Assembly: GCF_002335525.1 (NCBI RefSeq)
Contig: NZ_BDUF01000007.1
Location: forward strand, 33,751 to 97,750
Origin: Effusibacillus lacus
GTDB lineage: Bacteria; Bacillota; Bacilli; Tumebacillales; Effusibacillaceae
Direction: 5' to 3'
DNA: 64,000 nucleotides
The position numbers were made by a program, and so were the translations under genes. The notes below the pieces were generated by a model. The model was not told where the DNA came from, did not search any database, and saw only the letters and a program-made list of their open reading frames with translations. Shown one piece after another: positions 18,962-29,017 of this stretch. How positions within the stretch are numbered: position 1 is the stretch's first letter; the number at the start of each line of letters is the position of its first letter.

Positions 18962-19241
18962 TTGACACCATCCCACATGAAAACCGGCCTTCACCGGTTC
19001 ATTTATCAGAACTTAAAGATTGTACCATTTCTTAATCCACGTATGCTACTTATTTCTATCACTATATGGAAGGTCCCTCCAATAAGTGAAGAAGGCAGTC
19101 ATATACACATCCAGTCTGTCCAAATATCGGACGAAGGTGTCAGTACATGATTCAACCTGCCCAGCAGATTACGCAGCCTACCAGTAGTATGTCCCCTTAT
19201 TGAAACTGGATGTCACAAATGATTCTCTTGTATCTGCCTCC

Positions 19242-19270
19242 TTGCATCCAAAGCTGGTGAACTATATAGT
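19242..19270 (+). promoter_or_regulatory. Candidate psd promoter
   Basis: TTGCAT, 17-base spacer, TATAGT, ending 34 bases upstream of the psd ATG. The rest of 18995-19303 holds no gene that I can support. Confidence 0.5.
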
Positions 19271-19303
19271 GAAAATGGTACATGCAAATGGAGGAATTGG
19301 CAT

Positions 19304-20140
19304 ATGAGCGATCAATTTCGTTTTCTGTTGGTTAGGCTGCTTCCAAAGAAAGCCATCTCGAGGCTGGCGGGCCATTTTGCCAAAAGTCCCGTGTCACGGT
19401 TCTTGATCCCCTTTTATGCCCGTTTCTTTCAAGTGGATTTGGAAGAGGCGGAAAAGCCGATCGGCGAGTACCAAAGCCTGACCGAATTCTTCACCAGACG
19501 CTTAAGGGCTGGAGCTCGGCCGGTTGCTGCAGGCGAGGATATACTTACGGCCCCGGTTGACGGAGTGGTTTCCCAGTTTGGTCTGATTCAAGAGGGCACA
19601 CTCCTGCAGGCAAAAGGGGTTACCTACTCTTTGGAGCAGCTGTTGGGCGATGCCCGGAAGGCCGAATCATACGAAGGCGGCATGTATCTGACCATTTACT
19701 TGTCTCCTCGTGACTATCACCGGATTCATACATGCTTGAAAGGAACTGTGTCCGGATATTCCTACATCCCTGGTTCTTTATATCCTGTAAATCCACTGGG
19801 GGTACGTAACGTTCCCGGCCTGTTTGCCAGGAACGAAAGGCTGACAACCTATCTGACCTCTCCCTTCGGAGAGTATGCCATCGTGAAGGTCGGAGCGACA
19901 ATCGTCGGGTCTGTGCAAGTAGTGTATGACAAGAAACTCTCCACCAATGTCCGAAACGGGCAACCCGCCCATGAAACGGTGAACGGACCCCTTTTGGAAA
20001 AAGGGGATGAACTTGGACTGTTCCGTTTCGGTTCCACGGTGGTGTGTCTGTTCCAACCGGGGATGGCCAAATTGGATCCTCTGCAGGAAGGGCAGTTTGT
20101 CCGGATGGGGGAGCGTATCGGCGAAGTTCCCGTAAAATAA
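19304..20140 (+). CDS. psd: Phosphatidylserine decarboxylase
   Basis: The 278 aa proenzyme makes phosphatidylethanolamine at the membrane. It matches the Psd family: YQSLTEFFTRRL near 55, APVDGVVSQFG near 85, YLSPRDYHRIHTCLKG near 145 and a C-terminal RFGSTVVCLF. The Ser of the (L)GST motif is where self-cleavage makes the pyruvoyl cofactor; here the motif reads FGST, a common Gram-positive form. The ATG has GGAGGAA 6-7 bases upstream. It is on the plus strand, against its neighbours, in a block absent from this spot in B. subtilis. Confidence 0.94.
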   Translation: MSDQFRFLLVRLLPKKAISRLAGHFAKSPVSRFLIPFYARFFQVDLEEAEKPIGEYQSLTEFFTRRLRAGARPVAAGEDILTAPVDGVVSQFGLIQEGTLLQAKGVTYSLEQLLGDARKAESYEGGMYLTIYLSPRDYHRIHTCLKGTVSGYSYIPGSLYPVNPLGVRNVPGLFARNERLTTYLTSPFGEYAIVKVGATIVGSVQVVYDKKLSTNVRNGQPAHETVNGPLLEKGDELGLFRFGSTVVCLFQPGMAKLDPLQEGQFVRMGERIGEVPVK

Positions 20141-20145
20141 GAAAA

Positions 20146-20172
20146 GCATCCCCTCAAAAATCGAGGGGATGC
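20146..20172 (-). terminator. Convergent terminator between psd and zinc-ribbon gene
   Basis: Perfect 10-bp stem GCATCCCCTC/GAGGGGATGC with a 7-base loop. TTTTCTTATTTT follows on the minus strand; the plus side has a weaker tract, so it best serves the minus-strand gene. Confidence 0.75.
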
Positions 20173-20176
20173 GCTC

Positions 20177-20455
20177 TTAGTTCGGGCGTACATCCGTAAT
20201 TCTGTACTCAATCCCGTGAATTCCTTTGTAATATTCGGGGTACATTTCCCCTCCACACTGTTCACAGGAAAAGCGCGGAGCTACCGATTCGTCTCCTAAA
20301 TCCATCGCATCAAAGTCTCGTACGACCGTCAAAGGGATCTCTTCATTCGTATCGCAATCCAAGCAGATGTAGTTGACCACCTTGTTCTTTCTTTCCCTGG
20401 TGCTTGCTTTCCTTTTCTTTTTTCCTTTCTTGCCGTGTTTGGAAACCGGACACAT
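20177..20455 (-). CDS. Small zinc-ribbon protein of unknown function
   Basis: The 92 aa protein has a very basic N-terminus (KHGKKGKKKRKASTRERK) and two Cys pairs, CLDC near 31 and CEQC near 65, that could bind one zinc. It ends GIEYRITDVRPN. I do not recognise a named family. Its first 113 bases overlap the 3' end of the transposase ORF in another frame, and its SD (GGAGG, 12 bases upstream) lies in the transposase coding region. So either the IS inserted at its 5' end or its true start is further downstream. A proper terminator follows, which supports a real gene. Confidence 0.6.
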   Translation of the reverse strand: MCPVSKHGKKGKKKRKASTRERKNKVVNYICLDCDTNEEIPLTVVRDFDAMDLGDESVAPRFSCEQCGGEMYPEYYKGIHGIEYRITDVRPN

Positions 20456-21668
20456 CCTGAATCATTTCCTCCAATCTCTTTCTCGCCGTCTCGCATACAG
20501 CATACTTCACCTTTAATCTTCCGTCTTGAAGACACACTTCTCCCTTATACTCGAAATACTCTTGTTTACATTTTGGGCATGCCAACGGATCGGCTCCCCA
20601 ACTCAGGAACATTTTCTCACGCCACCGGACCGTTACGCGCTTCTCCTTCGCCATCTTCTTCAACCACTTTTTCGTCCGTTCCCACCACGCCTCGATCCGT
20701 TCCATCCACATTTTTTTCGAACGCCGCGAATAGATGCCATAATGCCGTATGGACTTGAAATGCTCATCTGGAATATGACGAATGATTCGTGTAATGAATT
20801 CTTCTACTGTAAGGGTTTCAAACTTTTCTTCTCCATCGGTTTTATCCACATAGCTAAAGGTCACGGTCTTTCCATCATACTTCACAATCCGCTTCAACGA
20901 AATTGCTGGTCTACGCATGTATCGTCCAATATATTGCAACTGCTTTTGCACATTCCCCTTCCTTTTGGGCGCATGCACATAAAACCCATCTGGATTTTCC
21001 CGGTAGGCCTCATCTAGTAACTTTCGGTATTTCTTTCTCTCTCTTTGGTTCAGATGCCCCCGAATTAAGCTTAGAACGGCCGCCTGCCACCTTTTCCGCA
21101 GCATCTCAAAGGGGATAAATTCAATCCGCTTGAATTCTCCATCTGCTTTCATGCCACCTTCGGTCACCAGCATGTGAACATGAGGATTAAAATTCATGCG
21201 AGATCCAAATGTGTGCAGTCCCATCACAATCCCAATTGTCACCTTGTAACGATCCAAAAACCAATCTTGCAGAAGTTTGGCTGCTTCATCCATTAATGCT
21301 TTGAGCATCTCTCTTTTTAGACAAAACAAGGGCCACAACCGCTCATCCATGGTGAATACAACATGGCGGTGGGGAACCGTAAGCAATTCCTGTTCCATCA
21401 CCTTGCTCCACTCCTCGGTTTCTCCGTTGGAGCAAGTCGTACAAAATCGTCCCTTACACCGGTACGGCACGAACTTCATATGTCCGCACCCTTCACAGGC
21501 GAACAGTTTGAACCCTCCGTGCATGGTTCCGCAAATACGAAACTTTTCCACTTCCTTGATTACTTGTGGACGAATTCGTTTCCCATGTTTGGCAACAAAC
21601 TGTTCCCAATGTCGATGTTCGTCAAAGAATATTCGTTTCAACTCGTTCGTCTCCACTTGAATATCCAT
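20343..21668 (-). CDS. IS91-family (Y2, HUH) transposase
   Basis: The 441 aa ORF is an IS801/IS1294-type rolling-circle transposase. It has an N-terminal zinc region (FACEGCGHMKFVPYRCKGRF with CTTC after it), HRHVVFTM, the HUH metal motif FNPHVHMLVTEGG near 180, and the tyrosine segment YIGRYMRRPAISL near 270. A second Cys pair, CPKC, lies near 375. The last roughly 37 residues are Lys/Gln rich and come from the overlapping zinc-ribbon gene, so the ORF probably reads out of the element. The core is unbroken and could be active. The start has only a weak AAAGAG SD. Confidence 0.85.
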   Translation of the reverse strand: MDIQVETNELKRIFFDEHRHWEQFVAKHGKRIRPQVIKEVEKFRICGTMHGGFKLFACEGCGHMKFVPYRCKGRFCTTCSNGETEEWSKVMEQELLTVPHRHVVFTMDERLWPLFCLKREMLKALMDEAAKLLQDWFLDRYKVTIGIVMGLHTFGSRMNFNPHVHMLVTEGGMKADGEFKRIEFIPFEMLRKRWQAAVLSLIRGHLNQRERKKYRKLLDEAYRENPDGFYVHAPKRKGNVQKQLQYIGRYMRRPAISLKRIVKYDGKTVTFSYVDKTDGEEKFETLTVEEFITRIIRHIPDEHFKSIRHYGIYSRRSKKMWMERIEAWWERTKKWLKKMAKEKRVTVRWREKMFLSWGADPLACPKCKQEYFEYKGEVCLQDGRLKVKYAVCETARKRLEEMIQDVSGFQTRQERKKEKESKHQGKKEQGGQLHLLGLRYE

Positions 21669-21750
21669 ACTCTTTACTTCAACAAAGAAGGGGAAATCCC
21701 TTGAATCACAAGAGACTTCCCCTCGGGAAAATTTATAATTTCTTACTCTT
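20460..21750 (-). mobile_element. IS91-family insertion element (approximate ends)
   Basis: IS91 elements move by rolling circle and lack terminal inverted repeats and target duplications, so exact ends cannot be read from one copy. The 3' limit is placed where the transposase ORF enters the basic zinc-ribbon gene. The 5' limit is placed upstream of the start codon, where an inverted repeat (about 21688-21719, GGGGAA/TTCCCC arms) could be a terminus. Confidence 0.45.
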
Positions 21751-21754
21751 TAAA

Positions 21755-21810
21755 GAAAGCTTCCTTCAAAGCGCCTTCAGGATGAAGGGGCGTTGTTGAA
21801 GAAAGCTTTC
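21755..21810. repeat. 56-bp imperfect inverted repeat
   Basis: GAAAGCTT-CTTCAA-GCGCCTTC on the left is mirrored by GAAGGGGCG-TTGAAG-AAGCTTTC on the right, with a few mismatches. It lies 9 bases after the ykuK stop. It may be the ykuK terminator (CTTTCTTTAAA follows on the minus strand) or an IS end structure. Confidence 0.6.
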
Positions 21811-21819
21811 TTGATTCTA

Positions 21820-22302
21820 TTATCCCAAGGATCTTGTATATCGATCAGCCACTTTGGATGCGACAAACGCGTTTGGTTTTACTTTTGCGGTATAACCGGA
21901 AGCCGTTACCCAACCGACGATCTCCTTGATTAAGGATTTGGTGGCTCCCTTCTCCCCGATGTCCAGATGAATCTCCAGGTGTTCTCCGCATATCTCCGGG
22001 ATCTTCTCGGACAATTCCTGACACAGCAACAGTGAATAAGAAGCCTCCGTAAACATGCGCTGTTTCAATGACCGAATCTCCCTGGAAGGTTTGCGGTGAA
22101 TGTAATAACGGGCACCCTTTCCGATACGGTGCACAATGATTGCGGTTACAAACATTGTGATTCCCCGGTCATACCGATTCTGTGAATCAGAACCGATTAT
22201 CACCTTGTATGCGTCATCAGGTCCTGTCCCCACAAACTCACAAATGTCTTTTACTACTTCCTCCAGCGTCAACGTTCCCTTCGTCGGATTGAGGAACTTC
22301 AC
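21820..22302 (-). CDS. ykuK: YkuK family RNase H-like protein
   Basis: The 160 aa protein matches the YkuK/DUF458 family: KFLNPTKGTLTLEEVV at the N-terminus, VIIGSDSQNRYD near 35 (an RNase H-like first acidic strand), IHLDIGEKGATKSL near 120 and GYTAKVKPNAFVASKVAD at the C-terminus. Its biochemical role is not established. I chose the GTG at 22302, with AAAAGGGCGG upstream, because homologues begin here; a TTG 15 codons earlier is possible. The 255 bases between it and rsmA hold no gene; a GCCCTA/TAGGGC hairpin with TTTATTT at 22502-22533 may be a weak rsmA terminator. Confidence 0.8.
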   Translation of the reverse strand: MKFLNPTKGTLTLEEVVKDICEFVGTGPDDAYKVIIGSDSQNRYDRGITMFVTAIIVHRIGKGARYYIHRKPSREIRSLKQRMFTEASYSLLLCQELSEKIPEICGEHLEIHLDIGEKGATKSLIKEIVGWVTASGYTAKVKPNAFVASKVADRYTRSLG

Positions 22303-22557
22303 GCAACCACCGCCCTTTTCTACATCATATTCGTTCCAAACGGTCAAGATGTGGGCTTAACGAGAACTTAACACACTCATGCGGGGACCTGATGCGCATG
22401 CCTGTTTACTTAATATATTCAATTCGACAGTTGCCCGATCTTCTCCTCTCTCTGCTATTTTAAGATTTTGCAAAAAAGCGCAGACCCATTCGATAAATAA
22501 AGCCCTATCGAAGCATATTCAGGAAGTTAGGGCGCAAACAAACGGCAGATGAACCAC

Positions 22558-23424
22558 CTACAGGAACCGGGCGATACCATCTGCCAAACGGGCAAACTCT
22601 TCAATTGACAATGTTTCCGCTCTCCGATTGGGGTCAACTCCAGACCCCTCAAGCAGTTGAAGGACCATTGCTTTTCCTCCTGGCAAGTGCAGATTATACT
22701 GCAGATTATTTAAGAGGGTCTTGCGCCGTTGAGCAAACCCCGCACGTACCAGTTTGAAAAAAATCTTCTCATCCTGAACCGCAACAGCAGCCTGTTCCCG
22801 AATCTTCAGCTTAATAACGATGGATTCCACATTCGGCTGGGGCATGAAAGCAGTCTTTGGCACTCGGCACACGATCTGCGGTTCCGTAAAATACTGAACG
22901 GCAATCGACAAAGCACCGTAGTCCTTGCCTCCAGGCGAGGCTGCCATGCGTTCGGCCACTTCCCTTTGCACCATCACTACAACGGAATTCAGCGGCAGAC
23001 GTTCTTCCAACAGTTTCATAACGATCGGAGTCGTTACATAATATGGCAAATTCGCTACAACGCTTACTTTCCGGCCGGCAAACCGGTCCGCAAACAGTCG
23101 GTGCAAATCGGTTTCCAGCACGTCTGCATGATGTACCCATACATTTGGGCACTCACGCAGTGTTTCTGCCAGTATGGGAATCAGCCGGTCGTCTTTTTCC
23201 ACAGCAACCACTACGCCTGCATGCTCGGCCAACGCTTGAGTAAGTGTGCCAATGCCCGGCCCGATTTCCAGTGCACCATCCTCTTTGGACAGGTCGGCCG
23301 CTTCCACAATCTTGCCAAGGATATTCGCATCAATCAAGAAATTCTGACCCAGCTGTTTCTTAAAGTGAAAGCTGAATCTGTCTATGACCTCACGAGTCAC
23401 AGACGGATTGACGAGCCGTTTCAT
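22558..23424 (-). CDS. rsmA: 16S rRNA dimethyladenosine transferase RsmA (KsgA)
   Basis: The 288 aa enzyme dimethylates two adjacent adenines near the 3' end of 16S rRNA late in 30S assembly. Motifs: FKKQLGQNFLID near 27, SAM-binding LEIGPGIGTLTQAL near 55, VVAVEKDDRL and catalytic NLPYYVTTP near 125. The ATG has AAAGGTGG upstream. It lies 16 bases after rnmV, in the metS-tatD-rnmV-rsmA run of Bacilli. Confidence 0.96.
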   Translation of the reverse strand: MKRLVNPSVTREVIDRFSFHFKKQLGQNFLIDANILGKIVEAADLSKEDGALEIGPGIGTLTQALAEHAGVVVAVEKDDRLIPILAETLRECPNVWVHHADVLETDLHRLFADRFAGRKVSVVANLPYYVTTPIVMKLLEERLPLNSVVVMVQREVAERMAASPGGKDYGALSIAVQYFTEPQIVCRVPKTAFMPQPNVESIVIKLKIREQAAVAVQDEKIFFKLVRAGFAQRRKTLLNNLQYNLHLPGGKAMVLQLLEGSGVDPNRRAETLSIEEFARLADGIARFL

Positions 23425-23440
23425 CCGTATGCCACCTTTG

Positions 23441-23986
23441 TTAAGAATCCAACAATCTCCAAGCGGCTTCCCATTCCGCTCTTGTCACGCCAAGCATATT
23501 AATCCGCTTCCAGAAGGTTTTGGCATTGCATCGCCCAATTCCCAGAATCTTTCCGAGTTGTTCCCTCTTTTCCGCAGAATCAGCCAGCCCCGTCAGTCCA
23601 TACTCTTGCATTTCCCGCCAACTGAACTCCTCTTCCGCGCCTTCCCATTCGGTTCGAACCGATTCCAAAGCCCTGCGGATGCTTTCAGGGGATGCGTTCT
23701 CAATCCCTACATCCCCGTTGGCCGTCGCTTCCTCCCTAGGCAGGAACGCATGCTTGCAGCCCGGAACCCTTTGTGCTACCTGTTTGCGAATCCGCTCACC
23801 CGGATAGTCCGGATCGGTAAACAGGATGACACCCCTTTCCTTTTGTGCCCGTTCCACCTGTTTGAGCAGCGTATCCGACACCGCAGATCCGCCTGTAATC
23901 AGGCAATCTGCCTCCACGGCCCGGTCGATGGCAATCTTGTCATGCAGCCCTTCCACAACGATAATTTCTTTAATTTTAATTTTCAT
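23441..23986 (-). CDS. rnmV: Ribonuclease M5
   Basis: The 181 aa Toprim nuclease matures 5S rRNA. It starts MKIKIKEIIVVEGLHDKIAI, with the Toprim Glu, followed by CLITGGSAV and FTDPDYPGERIRK (the DxD-type acidic loop). A C-terminal region RNase M5 uses with ribosomal protein L18 follows. The ATG at 23986 is favoured by homology; a GTG three codons earlier overlaps the tatD stop (GTGA) and could give translational coupling. Neither has a clear SD. The rpfB/yabE gene found between tatD and rnmV in B. subtilis is missing. Confidence 0.94.
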   Translation of the reverse strand: MKIKIKEIIVVEGLHDKIAIDRAVEADCLITGGSAVSDTLLKQVERAQKERGVILFTDPDYPGERIRKQVAQRVPGCKHAFLPREEATANGDVGIENASPESIRRALESVRTEWEGAEEEFSWREMQEYGLTGLADSAEKREQLGKILGIGRCNAKTFWKRINMLGVTRAEWEAAWRLLDS

Positions 23987-23991
23987 GGGAA

Positions 23992-24780
23992 TCACAATGA
24001 GACAAAAGGATTGCGCACGTTAAAAATCCGCTCGGCGTTCTCCGTCGTGATTCGGCTGATTTCATCGAACTCCATGCCCCTGAGTTCCGCAATTTTTTCA
24101 GCCACATGCCGAACATATAGGGGCTGGTTCGGCTTACCCCGATACGGTTCCGGAGTCAGGTACGGAGAATCGGTTTCCACCAACAAAAAGTCAAGCGGAA
24201 CTTTAGAGGCCACTTCCTGCGGGCGCTTGGCGTTTTTGTAAGTGACCGGACCGCCAAAGGAAATCATAAAGTTCATATCCATGCATTCCTTTGCCATTTC
24301 CCAGGAACCGGAGAAGCAGTGCATGATGCCTCCCACTTCCCTGGCTCCTTCTTCCTTCAGAATCTGAACAATGTCCCCATGGGCTTCCCTGTCATGAATC
24401 ACGATCGGCATCTTCACTTCTCTGGCAAGACGAATTTGCCGTCGAAACACTTCAAATTGAACTTCTTTCGGGGTGGTGTCCCAATGGTAATCGAGGCCTA
24501 TTTCTCCAATGGCCACAACGTGCGGAAGCTGCGCCCATTCACGCAGCTTCTCATACATATCTTCCGTTGCATGATTGGCATCATTCGGGTGAATTCCAAC
24601 AGCCGCATAGACACCCTGCCAATCTTCGGCAAGCTCCACAGCCTTTAGGGAAGAAGGGATATCAAAGCCCGGAACCAAAATTTGCACAACATTGTGATCC
24701 CGTGCCGAATGAATCATTTCCACAATATCATTATCGTCAAACTTGTCACTGTTTAGATGGCAATGCGAGTCGAACAGCAA
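23992..24780 (-). CDS. tatD: TatD family metal-dependent hydrolase
   Basis: The 262 aa TIM-barrel hydrolase carries FDSHCHLN at the N-terminus (HxH metal site), AIGEIGLDYH near 90, PIVIHDREAHGD, MHCFSGS and ETDSPYLTPEPYRGK near 205. TatD enzymes act as DNases/exonucleases on damaged DNA. I chose the TTG at 24780, giving MLFDSHCH, with AGGTG 7 bases upstream; a TTG nine codons earlier lacks an SD. It overlaps the start region of rnmV and follows metS by 33 bases. Confidence 0.93.
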   Translation of the reverse strand: MLFDSHCHLNSDKFDDNDIVEMIHSARDHNVVQILVPGFDIPSSLKAVELAEDWQGVYAAVGIHPNDANHATEDMYEKLREWAQLPHVVAIGEIGLDYHWDTTPKEVQFEVFRRQIRLAREVKMPIVIHDREAHGDIVQILKEEGAREVGGIMHCFSGSWEMAKECMDMNFMISFGGPVTYKNAKRPQEVASKVPLDFLLVETDSPYLTPEPYRGKPNQPLYVRHVAEKIAELRGMEFDEISRITTENAERIFNVRNPFVSL

Positions 24781-24813
24781 AACAAAACACCTACTCTCGT
24801 AATTCAATTGGTT

Positions 24814-26928
<2,115 letters not shown>

Positions 26929-27005
26929 CATTAGCGCTTTTTCTATTTTCATTAATGATGAATTAAAGTTTTTTACACATGACAAAAGTGTATTGAATTT
27001 TTCTA

Positions 27006-27034
27006 TTGACTAATTTGGGAATAGTTGGTACCAT
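27006..27034 (+). promoter_or_regulatory. abrB promoter
   Basis: TTGACT, 17-base spacer, TACCAT on the plus strand, giving a predicted transcription start near 27041 and a leader of about 50 bases. Confidence 0.7.
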
Positions 27035-27051
27035 TGCCTTATCAAAGGAGA

Positions 27052-27068
27052 TGTCGATATTTGTAGAA
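27052..27068 (+). promoter_or_regulatory. Tandem Spo0A-like boxes in the abrB leader
   Basis: TGTCGAT and TGTAGAA start 10 bp apart, at about +12 to +28 from the predicted start. Each differs from TGNCGAA by one base. B. subtilis abrB has two Spo0A boxes at the same spacing and place. Confidence 0.45.
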
Positions 27069-27092
27069 TTTTTTCGGGGGAGAGGAAGTCAA

Positions 27093-27332
27093 ATGAAATC
27101 AACAGGAATTGTGCGCAAGGTCGATGAGTTGGGCCGCGTTGTAATCCCGATTGAACTGCGCAGAACGCTGGGAATCAGTGAAAAAGACGCTTTGGAAATC
27201 TATGTCGACTCGGACAGAATCATTCTGAGAAAATACGAACCGGCATGCATCTTCTGCGGACAAGCTGATGAAATCATTCATTTCAAGGGCAAAAACATCT
27301 GCCCGAACTGCATTGCCGAAATGAACAGCTAA
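27093..27332 (+). CDS. abrB: AbrB family transition-state regulator
   Basis: The 79 aa DNA-binding protein begins MKSTGIVRKVDELGRVVIPI, the AbrB/SpoVT swapped-hairpin domain, with LRRTLGISEKDALEI after it. A C-terminal half has two CxxC pairs (CIFCG, CPNC). AbrB represses stationary-phase and sporulation genes, including spoVG, during growth. The ATG at 27093 has GAGAGGAA upstream. The longer frame beginning in the promoter is not used. The gene is divergent from metS and convergent with rsmI. Confidence 0.93.
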   Translation: MKSTGIVRKVDELGRVVIPIELRRTLGISEKDALEIYVDSDRIILRKYEPACIFCGQADEIIHFKGKNICPNCIAEMNS

Positions 27333-27343
27333 AAGAGAAAGAC

Positions 27344-27378
27344 AAACCATTGAACCGACAATGCCGGGTCAATGGTTT
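27344..27378 (+). terminator. abrB terminator overlapping the rsmI stop
   Basis: Perfect 10-bp stem AAACCATTGA/TCAATGGTTT with a 15-base loop, then TCTTTTTCG on the plus strand. The right arm covers the rsmI stop codon, so the hairpin also caps the convergent transcript. Confidence 0.8.
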
Positions 27379-28265
27379 TCTTTTTCGTCCGCTTCCAGAA
27401 CGGCGCCATAGACCTCCCTTTTTGGCAGGTTCCGCTCTTTTGCAACCTGCTTGATTGCTTCCTTCTTGTCTATCCCTCGCTTCATCAGTTCATGAACATG
27501 TTCTATTACCGTTAAAGGTTCCCACCATGCAGCCGATTCTTCCACTGTTGCAAGTGGATCTGCACCTTCCACAACCAACACGTACTCTCCTTTGGAAGAT
27601 TCGGTTTCCAGCATTTCGAGCAGCTCCTTCAGGGTTCCCCTTGCAAATTCCTCAAATCGTTTGGTCAACTCTCTGGCTGTTGTGACCCTGCGGTTGCCCA
27701 GTACTTCCAACAGATCCTTAACCGTATCCTTCAAACGGTGGGGAGCCTCATAGAAGAGTAATGTCTCTGGTCTGCTCCTCCATCGCTCCAGCATTTTCCT
27801 TCGTTCTTTTCGCTCCCGCGGCAGAAAACCGACAAACGAGAATTGATCGGTCGGCATGCCGGAAGCGACAAGAGCGGTGATAGCCGCACAAGCACCGGGA
27901 ATCGGCACCACCCTGTGTCCCTTTGCCACGGCAGCCCGGACAAGATCCTCCCCCGGATCTGATATGCCTGGTGTCCCGGCATCGGAGACCAGCGACACTG
28001 AGTGCCCACTATCCAACAAGCCGATAATCTCTTCTTCCATCCTGTTTTTGTTGTGCTCATGGTAGGATGTCAAACGGGGTCCCTCAATTTGAAAATGGGT
28101 CAACAGTTTGCGCGTTTGCCTTGTATCTTCCGCAGCAATGACAGCCGATTGCCGCAATGTTTCAACTGCGCGAAACGTCATGTCCTGAAGGTTCCCAATC
28201 GGGGTGGCCACCAGATACAGAGTTCCTTTGTCATCACTTGTCTGATAACTGTACTTCTTCTCCAT
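27369..28265 (-). CDS. rsmI: 16S rRNA (cytidine-2'-O)-methyltransferase RsmI
   Basis: The 298 aa SAM enzyme 2'-O-methylates C1402 of 16S rRNA. Evidence: KGTLYLVATPIGNLQDMTFRA split over the N-terminus, AAEDTRQTRKLL, LVSDAGTPGISDPG, PIPGACAAITAL and FYEAPHRL, the full tetrapyrrole-methylase-fold set. The ATG shares an A with the TGA of the upstream methyltransferase gene (ATGA overlap), so they are co-translated. It ends inside the abrB terminator hairpin. Confidence 0.96.
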   Translation of the reverse strand: MEKKYSYQTSDDKGTLYLVATPIGNLQDMTFRAVETLRQSAVIAAEDTRQTRKLLTHFQIEGPRLTSYHEHNKNRMEEEIIGLLDSGHSVSLVSDAGTPGISDPGEDLVRAAVAKGHRVVPIPGACAAITALVASGMPTDQFSFVGFLPRERKERRKMLERWRSRPETLLFYEAPHRLKDTVKDLLEVLGNRRVTTARELTKRFEEFARGTLKELLEMLETESSKGEYVLVVEGADPLATVEESAAWWEPLTVIEHVHELMKRGIDKKEAIKQVAKERNLPKREVYGAVLEADEKENH

Positions 28266-29017
28266 CAATTTGCGCTCCCGCCGTAGATTGTTTCCAACTC
28301 CTCCGTCCACTGTCCATTCTCGTCATAAACGATCAGAGGTGGGTCAATCTTGAGATCCGGTTTTCCGTTCTTGATTGATTCCACCAATACGATACTGGGC
28401 CGCTGATGAACTCGCGGGTGAACCAGTCTCATCCGTTTCGGCTCCAATTTGACACATTTCAATTCACACAACAATTCCGCCAAACGGTCCGGACGATGCA
28501 CAAAGGCAGCTTTTCCTCCCGACTTGGTCATGATACCCGCCGCTTTCACAGCATCGCGTAACGTGCAAGTGACCTCATGACGGGCTATCCGAACATGTTC
28601 ATTCTTCACGGGGTCCCCTTGACCTATTGGACGGTAAGGGGGGTTGCATGTCACAAGGTCAAATTTTTCACGGCCGAAAATCGCAGTCACTTCCCTCATA
28701 TCTCCCTGGACAATCTCAATCAGATGATTCAGCCCGTTCCCCTGTACGCTGCGGGCAGCCATATCGGCCAATCGTTCCTGCAGCTCCAAGCCCACGATTC
28801 GTTTGAGCGGATGGCGGGTACGGGTAGTAAGCAGGATGGGGATCACCCCGTTTCCCGTCCCCAGATCCAGAACACGCTCATTGGGGCGAACGGTAGCATA
28901 ATGAGCCAGCAATACGGCATCCATCGAGAACGAGAACACCTCCTCACTCTGGATCAGATGGTACCCATTTGTCATCAAGTCATCCAATCGTTCGCCCGGC
29001 TTAAGCTGAAAGTCCAT
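28265..29017 (-). CDS. tRNA1(Val) (adenine-N6)-methyltransferase-like protein (YabB/TrmN6)
   Basis: The 250 aa protein has a Rossmann methyltransferase fold: LDLGTGNGVIPILL near 50 and the N6-adenine motif NPPYRP near 127. It starts LKPGERLDDLMTNGY typical of the YabB/TrmN6 group, which modifies tRNA adenines. Its CGGAGGGAA SD lies inside the 3' end of the truncated MFS gene, which it overlaps by 17 bases. It shares its stop with the rsmI start. The tRNA target is by homology only. Confidence 0.88.
   Translation of the reverse strand: MDFQLKPGERLDDLMTNGYHLIQSEEVFSFSMDAVLLAHYATVRPNERVLDLGTGNGVIPILLTTRTRHPLKRIVGLELQERLADMAARSVQGNGLNHLIEIVQGDMREVTAIFGREKFDLVTCNPPYRPIGQGDPVKNEHVRIARHEVTCTLRDAVKAAGIMTKSGGKAAFVHRPDRLAELLCELKCVKLEPKRMRLVHPRVHQRPSIVLVESIKNGKPDLKIDPPLIVYDENGQWTEELETIYGGSAN

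Noticed and set aside
22423..22429. Single TGTCGAA upstream of ykuK as a Spo0A site
   Set aside because: A lone 7-mer is expected many times by chance in 64 kb, and no partner at 10-bp spacing is present.
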